Positions 1 through 5,432 of a stretch of 6,621 nt of DNA are shown one piece after another. Every line of letters begins with the position of its first letter. Positions within the stretch are counted from its first letter, which is position 1. The position numbers and the translations under genes are program-made. This stretch comes from Desulfocapsaceae bacterium (GTDB lineage Bacteria > Desulfobacterota > Desulfobulbia > Desulfobulbales > Desulfocapsaceae), in NCBI GenBank assembly GCA_029934775.1, contig JAOZLO010000161.1, positions 1-6,621 of the forward strand, written 5' to 3'. Below the pieces are notes generated by a model, which worked only from the letters and a program-made list of their open reading frames with translations, ran no database searches and had not been told where the DNA came from.

Positions 1-269
1 ATCAAGCTGTTTGCTCTTCCCTTTCGCGAGGGTGGTGTTTTTTCATCAGTACTCGTCCAACGCTTAAAATCCTCAAGATGAACGTACAACTCTTTGCCTA
101 TTTTTCTGAAAATCGATCGCGGCACCGTACCGTTTGCCAACCGGTTATGGTATATTCTCACAGCTCGTTGGATATCCTGCTGGTCACTTTCAACTGCATC
201 TCCGGTTATTTCGATGACGAAGCGTCGAAGAGGCATTAGTATTGGATCTGCTTTTTGGGAGTTGATCAT
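1..269 (-). CDS. Excisionase-like small DNA-binding protein, 5' part only (runs off the left edge)
   Basis: This frame is open from an ATG at 269-267 to the window edge (89 complete codons, no stop). The start is supported by an ideal ribosome binding site: AAGGAGA at 283-277 with a 7-base spacer. The central part reads RAVRIYHNRLANGTVPRSIF, followed by a lysine-rich turn and KELYVHLEDFKRW. This resembles the short winged-helix/MerR-like fold of excisionases and AlpA-type regulators, where a recognition helix (TVPRSIFRKIG) is followed by a short wing (KELYVHLEDF) and a closing W. After residue 77 the protein becomes basic and low in complexity. I infer a recombination directionality factor or a small regulator, because it lies downstream of an integrase remnant and a sigma-54 activator. 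Its promoter appears to be sigma-54 type (315-329). The C-terminus is unseen, and a plain phage-type transcriptional regulator is the main alternative. That it is a real gene is likely; the function is tentative. Confidence 0.72.
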   Translation of the reverse strand, partial: MINSQKADPILMPLRRFVIEITGDAVESDQQDIQRAVRIYHNRLANGTVPRSIFRKIGKELYVHLEDFKRWTSTDEKTPPSRKGRANSL

Positions 270-314
270 GGCGAGTTCTCCTTGATATATACATTTTGTG
301 ATGCTTGTATAATA

Positions 315-329
315 GCAAGGAGGGTGCCA
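315..329 (-). promoter_or_regulatory. Sigma-54 (RpoN) promoter of the excisionase-like gene
   Basis: On the minus strand the bases are TGGCAC (329-324), CCTCC (323-319), TTGC (318-315), followed by T at 314. The sigma-54 consensus is TGGCAC, five bases, TTGC, then A or T, so both boxes match fully and the spacing is exact. The expected start of transcription is near 303. That leaves a leader of about 33 bases containing the AAGGAGA ribosome binding site of the gene starting at 269. A weaker sigma-70-like pair on the same strand (TTTCCA at 337-332, 17 bases, TATTAT at 314-309) overlaps it and would start transcription at about the same place. The gene for a sigma-54 activator ends only about 150 bases upstream, which strengthens the reading. 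Confidence 0.8.
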
Positions 330-435
330 GATGGAAAAAAACTGGTGTTCGTTTTGGGTAACAGGTTGGTATGTAAAGAGAATGTCTTGTATGGAGCGGG
401 ATCTTGAGAGAGGACTTGCGGATTGTTGTATATTG

Positions 436-473
436 TTTGTGATCAAAAATAATTAAAATCAATTAATTTTGAT
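436..473. promoter_or_regulatory. Candidate enhancer (UAS) for the sigma-54 activator: ATCAAA-type repeats
   Basis: This AT-rich stretch holds two imperfect palindromes. One is TTTGTGATCAAAAA at 436-449 (six of seven pairs match). The other is ATCAA at 458-462 facing TTGAT at 469-473 across six bases. The element ATCAA(AA) thus occurs three times: at 442-448, at 458-462, and inverted at 467-473. The cluster lies about 130-170 bases upstream of the predicted transcription start near 303, the usual distance for enhancer-binding-protein sites. Part of it (442-480, ending in a run of six T) could instead act as a weak terminator, but the stem has almost no G or C. The role as a binding site is inference. 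Confidence 0.4.
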
Positions 474-482
474 ATTTTTTAA

Positions 483-1649
483 TCACCGTGTTTTGATCTG
501 CCCCTTGGCCTCCCTCATACGTCTTCTAATTATTTGGGCGCTAAGCTCTCCTTTAAATCTCTGTATAAGATATGATGTGGAGACTTCCCTGGCGGCATAG
601 TGTTCCCAGAATTTATCATCGTATTGCTCTGGCGAAATTGACTCAAAGTGGTTTTCTATGGAAATAGATAAATCTGTCTGGGGAATATTTTTCCTTTTTT
701 CAGACCTTACCTCCGTTGGCGGGGTTAAGAAAAATTCAAAAGGAAATGTTGATACAAAGTGTTCGGGTAATTTTGGTAGATCCTGGATTTTCAATTTTTT
801 GGATGTGTCCTTTTGGGTAAATTTTGAAAGGTTGGGTATTGTGGGAAATGCATTTGTTCTTAATACCTCGGTATCGAGGAAGGGATGTAATAGCAGGGCT
901 ATGCTGAGAACCTTTCGCAGTTCTCGCACATTTCCAGGCCAATTGTGTAGCTTCAGACCATCTAATGCATTCCGGGTGATATATTGTGGGGCCTGGCTTT
1001 TATCATCAGTGGCTTGTGTCATTTGAGACCAGAGTTGTGTCAGGATTCTTGGAATATCTCCTTTTCGTTTTGAAAGTGGTGGTATGTAGAGAGGGATAAA
1101 ACGATCAAAGAGATCTCTGCGTAACTTTTCTGGCTGCCATGTCGCTGCAATTATACGTGCGTCTTTCAACTTTATTGGTTTACCGGAATTGCCGATAGGA
1201 CGAAAATCCTGAGTTTCAAGCACCCTCAGAACTGAAGCCTGGAAACCCTCTGAAGCAGCTCCTAATTCATCAAGTAGAATGCCACCGCCATTGATTTCAC
1301 TAAAGAGTCCTGCCTTGTCAGTGTCAGCACCTGTAAATGAACCTTTTTTATGTCCAAAAAGTTCAGACAGAAGAGTTGTGTCACTAAATGATGCACAGTT
1401 TATTTTATGAAATTTTTCTTTGTCCTGACCACTTTTTCCAATGTAATAATCAGCTATTAATTCTTTTCCTGTCCCCGGTTCACCAATGAATAGAATGTAG
1501 GCATCGCCTCTGGCAAGAAGTTTTGTGAGTACATGCAGGTTGCCAAGCGAATCACCTGCCATCATACTTCCTTTGTATGTAGCCCTACCGGTGCCAGAGA
1601 ACTCCATGGGTAGCGTAGTTCCATCGATGCTGTCGAATTGATCACTCAT
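483..1649 (-). CDS. Sigma-54-dependent transcriptional activator (AAA+ enhancer-binding protein) without a receiver domain
   Basis: This 388-residue protein would use ATP hydrolysis to open promoters held by RNA polymerase with sigma-54. All AAA+ landmarks are present: Walker A GEPGTGK (56-62), the sigma-54 contact loop as GSFTGA (103-108; usual form GAFTGA), Walker B ILLDE (124-128), sensor I ARIIAAT (164-170), the arginine-finger segment LRRDLFDRF (177-184 region) and sensor II WPGNVREL (237-244). Only about 40 residues precede the AAA+ core, so there is no receiver, GAF or PAS input domain, as in PspF. After about residue 250 comes a linker and then a C-terminal helix-turn-helix-like segment (355-384, VSTSYLIQRF then SAQIIRRRMREAKG) that is not a standard Fis-type sequence. 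The ATG at 1649 is chosen because GGAG (1660-1657) lies seven bases upstream; the longer frame to 1718 starts inside the integrase remnant. The start is one base from the integrase stop (TAA, A, ATG), which implies translational coupling. A likely target is the sigma-54 promoter at 315-329. Confidence 0.93.
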   Translation of the reverse strand: MSDQFDSIDGTTLPMEFSGTGRATYKGSMMAGDSLGNLHVLTKLLARGDAYILFIGEPGTGKELIADYYIGKSGQDKEKFHKINCASFSDTTLLSELFGHKKGSFTGADTDKAGLFSEINGGGILLDELGAASEGFQASVLRVLETQDFRPIGNSGKPIKLKDARIIAATWQPEKLRRDLFDRFIPLYIPPLSKRKGDIPRILTQLWSQMTQATDDKSQAPQYITRNALDGLKLHNWPGNVRELRKVLSIALLLHPFLDTEVLRTNAFPTIPNLSKFTQKDTSKKLKIQDLPKLPEHFVSTFPFEFFLTPPTEVRSEKRKNIPQTDLSISIENHFESISPEQYDDKFWEHYAAREVSTSYLIQRFKGELSAQIIRRRMREAKGQIKTR

Positions 1650-1650
1650 T

Positions 1651-1914
1651 TTAGGGCTCCATAGAGGTTTTCTTTTCAGTTTTAGTCTCTCTTGATGATG
1701 GAGATATCCCAAGGTCACCTATCTTTGAGATGGCTTGGGCCATATGGTCATCAACAACGTGAAGATAACGTTGAGTGGTGCTAATATCACGATGTCCGAG
1801 AAGTTTCCGTACAGTTTCTAGATCAACGCCCTTCATGATAAGAGCAGAGCCACAGCAATGGCGAAGATCATGTATCCTGAGTTTGCCTGAACCTGGTAAA
1901 ACAGGATTGACTCT
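1651..1914 (-). pseudogene. Tyrosine recombinase (phage-type integrase), C-terminal remnant
   Basis: Eighty-seven codons in one open frame encode the end of a tyrosine recombinase catalytic domain. Visible are the box-II start HDLRH (15-19, giving the catalytic H15 and R18), LLGH (38-41, third catalytic position H41) and the nucleophile Y50 in TTQRYLH, then a polar tail of 37 residues. Everything upstream is missing: the N-terminal core-binding domain, the first catalytic arginine and the beta-hairpin lysine. The frame begins immediately after the histidine kinase stop (TAA, 1917-1915) and in the same phase, so it has no start codon of its own except an internal ATG at 1836 that lacks a ribosome binding site. 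It can therefore not yield an active recombinase. A complete integrase gene presumably preceded the sigma-54 activator originally, and the junction near 1914 marks a rearrangement or insertion breakpoint. Confidence 0.88.
1657..1660 (-). promoter_or_regulatory. Ribosome binding site that fixes the start of the sigma-54 activator
   Basis: GGAG on the minus strand lies seven bases before the ATG at 1649-1647, inside the last codons of the integrase remnant. It favours this start over the upstream in-frame ATG at 1718, which has no comparable site, and it shows how the two reading frames were built to be translated together. Confidence 0.7.
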
Positions 1915-4725
1915 TTAGGCATTCCTCACTCCCTCAATGGGCAAGGTTATCGTAAAAGCGGTACCTCTGCCGAGCTCGCTTTCTATGTCAATTCTGCCAC
2001 CGTGCTTCTTGATGATTCCATGGCTGACAGATAACCCCAGACCAACTCCCTTTATCGTTGGTTTGGTTGTAAAAAAAGGGTCATAAATTTTCCCCATATT
2101 TTCAGACTCGATACCTTTGCCGGTGTCTTGGATTTTGATGGTAATATTTTTCTTGCCGACCACCCCGGTGTTAATTGTGATTGTACCGCCTCCTTCGCAG
2201 GCATAAACACCATTGTTGAGCACATTAAGAATTACCTGTTTTATCTGGTCGGCAACCCCGTTAATCAATACCATATCTTCAGCATAATTTGTCGCAACAG
2301 TTATGCCTTTATTATAGTATTCTTTCTTGCTCAGTAACAATAGGCTGTCGATGGTTGCATGGATATCAAAGGGTATGATTTTGTCAGAAGACGGGCGATT
2401 AAATTCCTGCAGGCTTTTAATAAGATCTTTCATACGATGACATTCAGTAATTGCCATATCGATTAGCATTGCATCTTCTTCATCAAGGGATGTTCTTCGT
2501 TTTACGCCTTCAATCACAGACATGACACCATAGAGTGGATTGTTGAACTCATGGGCAATAGAGGCAGACAGCCCGCCGATGGCAGCAAGTTTTTCGGAAT
2601 GCAATAGTTGTTCATGGATCTTTTTCAATTCCTGGGTTCGTTCTTCGACTCGTATTTCCAATTCATCATGGATCTTTTTCAAAGCATCTTCGGCCTGTTT
2701 TCGCTCGGTGATATCTTTGAGTTGGCCACAATATGAAAATATTTTTCCAGTCTCATCCACCAGTGATGAAATCTCCATTTCACAAGGGAAGACACTATCA
2801 TCTTTTCTTTTGTTGAGAGCTTCTCCTCTCCAGATTTTTCCTGAGGAAACTGTTTGATAGATATTATTCTGAATTTCTTCTGCAAGTGGTTCTGCATTGA
2901 AAAAATCAGGTGTTTCCCCAATAACTTCTTCCTGAGTATATCCGTATAGTTTTTCAAAGGCTGCGTTGGTCCAATTAATTTCAAAATTTGTGTTCGTAGT
3001 AATCATTGCCGACACAACTTGTCTTGAAATATAACTCAGGAAAATTACTTTTTCTTCAATTCGTTTACTTTCGGTAATATCCTGGGCTGTGCCCATCATT
3101 TCAACTGCTTTGCCATTGATGTCACACCTGACTTTTCCGATTACCTCCAGTATCCACTCACGGCCAGAGTCATTAATTATCCTGATATTTTCATGATGTG
3201 TGTAATCCTCACCTTTCAAAGCATTACTAAAACTTGTCTGAAATTTTGTAAGATCATCAGGGTGAATGAACCTCGTAAATTCATCAAAAGAAGGGGAAAA
3301 CTCTTCAGGTTTTTTGTCAAAGAGTCTGTAGGTTTCGGCAGACCAGGATGATTTTCGTGTGGTCAAATTTAAATCCCAGCTACCTATTTTGGTAACCGCT
3401 TGTGATTCCGCCAGCTGGTGTTCCCTCCGTCTGATTTCCCGTTCTGCATTTTTCACCTTGGATATGTCGATGGCAGATGCTGCTAGATATTGTGGAATAC
3501 CATTAATATCATTTAGCATAATACCATTCATCAACATTGGAAATTCTGCACCATTCTTGTGGGTATGCCACACTTCCTCTGAACTGTAGCTGCCACTTTG
3601 CATAAGAGACTCATTAATTTCGATTATATCTTCCAACTGTTTTTCGCTGTGAAAGGTTGATAAATTTTTCCCTATTAACTCACTTGAAGTGTAGCCATGA
3701 ATTTCTGCGAAGTATTTGTTGATGTAGGTAATATTTCCGTCAAGATCGGCAATCGCGTTGCCGTGATTGGCATTCTCTGAAATAGTCTTGAATCTGACAA
3801 CCTCCCTCTCAATTTTTTTACGTTTAGTGATATCTCTAATCGCTGCTACCCTTAATTTTTCATTTCTAATTAAAATGGTTTTTGCTTCGACTTCTATCGG
3901 AAATAGAGTTCCATTTTTTCTCTTTGCTATTACTTCATGTGGACCCGTAATATTTTTGGTAAGATTTTCCCGCACTTTTGCATGATATTCCGGTGATACA
4001 CACAACTGGATAATGTTCTCGCCAATAAGCTCTTCTCTGGTATATCCTAGCATCTTCACCAAGGCATCATTGGAATCTATGACCACACCATTGTCATGAA
4101 TTAATATTCCCTCGAAAGTGAGGTTAGAAAGTGTTTTAAATCGTTCCTCGCTCTCCCGTAGAAATTTTTCGACCTGTTTTTGCTCTGTGATGTCCTGAGT
4201 GAAGCCGATTGCACTGATGGCTACTCCCTCTTCATCAAACTCCAGATCCGCTTTTTCCCGTACCCAGGTTATAACGCCGTCGATAAACAGGCGGTACTCG
4301 ATGTCATAGGGTTTTCCTGCTACGGCCGCCTTCCATTTTCGGTTAACGAATTCCCGGTCATCAGGGTGAATCTTTTCGTAAAATATTTTATGGCTCACCA
4401 CGCTGCCGGGCGGGACTCCGAAGATTCGGCAAATCTCATCCGTCCAGCGAAGGATGTTCCTCTTGAGATCATGATCCCATGATCCCATTCGGCCAATGTC
4501 CTGCCCTTTCTCAAGAAGGTACTGTTGATGTTTGATCTTCTCCTCGGCCCGCTTACGTTCGGTTATGTCGGTATTGTAGAAATGTAGCGTCTCGGCGAGC
4601 ATCTCCCGCAGATCCACTTCTGCCAGATTATGCTTTGCTTCCAATTGTTCCAGTTTCTGAACTGCCTGCGCAAGGAGGATATTTTCATCAAGCTGCTCTT
4701 GCTTCGTTCGGGATGGATCTTTCAT
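1915..4725 (-). CDS. Soluble multi-PAS sensor histidine kinase (orphan)
   Basis: This 936-residue protein should autophosphorylate on histidine and pass the phosphate to a response regulator not found in the window. After an N-terminal coiled coil come five PAS cores at roughly 78-178, 197-298, 314-422, 444-551 and 564-673. The first and fourth are PAS_3-like, sharing a GSWD opening and IHPDD. Each ends in a PAC-type tail of the DITERK kind. A linker coiled coil leads to HisKA with IAHEFNNPL (phospho-acceptor H725) and then the ATPase domain: N box ILNVLNNG (N838), DTGKGI (867-872), FFTTKP (884-889) and GVGLGL (893-898). No membrane segment is visible, so the kinase is probably cytoplasmic and senses an internal ligand or redox state. 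The ATG at 4725 is preferred because AGGA lies eight bases upstream; an in-frame GTG at 4779 would add 18 residues but has only GAGAAG 11 bases away. An extra PAC tail at 53-62 has no PAS core before it. The C-terminus looks complete. Confidence 0.95.
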   Translation of the reverse strand: MKDPSRTKQEQLDENILLAQAVQKLEQLEAKHNLAEVDLREMLAETLHFYNTDITERKRAEEKIKHQQYLLEKGQDIGRMGSWDHDLKRNILRWTDEICRIFGVPPGSVVSHKIFYEKIHPDDREFVNRKWKAAVAGKPYDIEYRLFIDGVITWVREKADLEFDEEGVAISAIGFTQDITEQKQVEKFLRESEERFKTLSNLTFEGILIHDNGVVIDSNDALVKMLGYTREELIGENIIQLCVSPEYHAKVRENLTKNITGPHEVIAKRKNGTLFPIEVEAKTILIRNEKLRVAAIRDITKRKKIEREVVRFKTISENANHGNAIADLDGNITYINKYFAEIHGYTSSELIGKNLSTFHSEKQLEDIIEINESLMQSGSYSSEEVWHTHKNGAEFPMLMNGIMLNDINGIPQYLAASAIDISKVKNAEREIRRREHQLAESQAVTKIGSWDLNLTTRKSSWSAETYRLFDKKPEEFSPSFDEFTRFIHPDDLTKFQTSFSNALKGEDYTHHENIRIINDSGREWILEVIGKVRCDINGKAVEMMGTAQDITESKRIEEKVIFLSYISRQVVSAMITTNTNFEINWTNAAFEKLYGYTQEEVIGETPDFFNAEPLAEEIQNNIYQTVSSGKIWRGEALNKRKDDSVFPCEMEISSLVDETGKIFSYCGQLKDITERKQAEDALKKIHDELEIRVEERTQELKKIHEQLLHSEKLAAIGGLSASIAHEFNNPLYGVMSVIEGVKRRTSLDEEDAMLIDMAITECHRMKDLIKSLQEFNRPSSDKIIPFDIHATIDSLLLLSKKEYYNKGITVATNYAEDMVLINGVADQIKQVILNVLNNGVYACEGGGTITINTGVVGKKNITIKIQDTGKGIESENMGKIYDPFFTTKPTIKGVGLGLSVSHGIIKKHGGRIDIESELGRGTAFTITLPIEGVRNA

Positions 4726-4733
4726 AATAGTGT

Positions 4734-4737
4734 TCCT
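4734..4737 (-). promoter_or_regulatory. Ribosome binding site that decides the histidine kinase start
   Basis: AGGA on the minus strand (within ACAGGAAC) lies eight bases before the ATG at 4725-4723. The alternative in-frame GTG at 4779-4777 has only GAGAAG at 4796-4791, eleven bases away. This favours the shorter, 936-residue protein. Confidence 0.6.
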
Positions 4738-4818
4738 GTCACGGTTGGCCAGTGTTAATACATGAGAAATAGTATCCACTTACTACTTTTCTTCTCATAT
4801 GATCCACCACAACACATA

Positions 4819-4858
4819 TTAAGAGAGGAGATATGGAAAGTCGAAAGTCCTCTCTTAA
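4819..4858. repeat. Perfect 11-bp inverted repeat with an 18-base loop in the kinase leader
   Basis: TTAAGAGAGGA at 4819-4829 is exactly complementary to TCCTCTCTTAA at 4848-4858. The loop contains a 7-base tandem repeat (GAAAGTC twice, 4836-4849, running into the right arm). If the kinase is transcribed from the promoter proposed at 4902-4930, this stem-loop lies in its 5' leader, about 95 bases before the ATG at 4725. Neither strand has a T run after it, so it is not a standard terminator. It could be an operator, an mRNA-stability or attenuation element, or part of a small repeat. Confidence 0.75.
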
Positions 4859-4901
4859 CATACCCAATCTATGGTCACAAATATGTACCACGCAGCTGGG
4901 A

Positions 4902-4930
4902 ATTAATCCAGTAGCAAGGTTAATAGTCAA
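4902..4930 (-). promoter_or_regulatory. Candidate sigma-70 promoter of the histidine kinase
   Basis: TTGACT (4930-4925, five of six matches to the -35 box) is followed after exactly 17 bases by ATTAAT (4907-4902, four of six matches to the -10 box). Transcription would start near 4895 and give a leader of about 170 bases that contains the 4819-4858 stem-loop. Because no terminator is visible between the kinase, the integrase remnant and the sigma-54 activator, this promoter might also serve the downstream genes. Confidence 0.4.
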
Positions 4931-4939
4931 AACGATACG

Positions 4940-4949
4940 TTCGATCGAA
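4940..4949. promoter_or_regulatory. 10-bp palindrome TTCGATCGAA upstream of the kinase promoter
   Basis: This is a perfect 10-base palindrome centred about 50 bases before the predicted transcription start near 4895 and 10 bases upstream of the proposed -35 box. The position fits a regulator-binding site, but a palindrome this short can arise by chance. Confidence 0.25.
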
Positions 4950-5235
4950 TTTATTCCTGATTAGTTTGGTCTTGATTATGCTAAAAATATTGTTGTAAAT
5001 GGAGCATGCCGAATTGAAAGATAATTCCAGACAATGTTTGTTTTTCACTTCGAGAAAAATGTTAGGCGTCACGACTGATACCACGATACTATCAACCAAA
5101 CAGCTATAATACTGACACGAAAGTACTATCAGGCATTAGGTTCACTTGAAATGGAGCAACTTTTCTTGAGGGATAATCTAAGATATTCAGGAACTAAGGA
5201 ACGTACATTAAATAACCTAAACAAATTTATGTCTT

Positions 5236-5322
5236 TTTCGGAGTCTCGCAGGCTCGCTTACCTGCCGTCTTCTTCGTTACTCGTCGCTCACATAACCCGT
5301 TATGCTCGCTCCTCGCGCCTCG
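5236..5322. repeat. GC-rich palindromic block, possible dispersed intergenic repeat
   Basis: Set in AT-rich DNA, this block of about 87 bases is markedly GC-rich. It contains GCAGG (5248-5252) facing CCTGC (5261-5265) across eight bases, and CATAAC, CC, GTTATG (5291-5304), a tight hairpin. CTCGC or CTCGT motifs recur five to six times through it. Such structure is typical of REP-like or other dispersed palindromic repeats. Only one copy is in the window, so the repeat status is inference. Confidence 0.45.
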
Positions 5323-5432
5323 AATACAACAAAAAATCCTATTAATTTGTATTCAGGTTATTTAATTCCCGTTCCTAATCTATACCTCAGTGTTTTGAAA
5401 ACTTGTCCCCTTTATAATCATCGAGTGCCTGG

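Larger units (their letters stand above)
4780..5432. other. Gene-free stretch between the transporter and the kinase
   Basis: No convincing gene lies in these 650 bases on either strand. The open frames here lack ribosome binding sites and have no recognisable protein. The stretch holds, from right to left, a GC-rich palindromic block (5236-5322), an 8-base direct repeat TACTATCA (5087-5094 and 5124-5131), a 10-base palindrome (4940-4949), a candidate sigma-70 promoter (4902-4930) and a stem-loop (4819-4858). No clear intrinsic terminator follows the transporter; the only local hairpin is GTTTT, G, AAAAC at 5392-5402, without a T run. Confidence 0.7.

Noticed and set aside
308..313. TATAAT on the plus strand as a sigma-70 -10 box
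   Set aside because: No -35 box lies at 16-18 bases, and the resulting transcript would begin within the only possible ribosome binding site. It falls within the minus-strand promoter region.
331..456. Plus-strand 41-codon frame (starts MEKNWCSFW, four cysteines) preceded by a perfect AAGGAGG at 317-323, seven bases from its ATG
   Set aside because: The apparent ribosome binding site is the reverse complement of the CACCCTCCTT part of the minus-strand sigma-54 promoter, which explains it. The only -10-like box upstream on the plus strand (TATAAT, 308-313) would start transcription inside the binding site. No known family is recognised.
190..462. Minus-strand 90-codon frame overlapping the control region and the excisionase-like gene
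   Set aside because: It lies in another phase of the excisionase-like gene, has a random-looking composition, and covers the sigma-54 promoter.
442..480. AT-rich inverted repeat followed by T6 as an intrinsic terminator
   Set aside because: The stem has one G or C pair per arm and would be very weak; the T run follows only on the plus strand, where no gene is accepted.
658..1026. Plus-strand 122-codon frame opposite the sigma-54 activator
   Set aside because: It is antisense to a well-supported gene, has no ribosome binding site and no recognisable protein.
1650..1718. Upstream ATG at 1718 as the start of the sigma-54 activator
   Set aside because: The extra 23 residues lie over the integrase remnant in another frame, with no family similarity, and the ATG at 1649 has a well-placed GGAG.
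483..4725. Kinase and sigma-54 activator as a two-component NtrB/NtrC-like pair
   Set aside because: The activator has no receiver domain to accept phosphate, and the integrase remnant between them shows they were joined by a rearrangement.
5060..5066. GTTAGGC as the core of an integron attC site
   Set aside because: No partner core of the RYYYAAC type is found at a suitable distance on either side, and there is no cassette gene or integron integrase.
5151..5345. Plus-strand 64-codon frame in the gene-free stretch
   Set aside because: No ribosome binding site; its second half is a translation of the GC-rich palindromic block.
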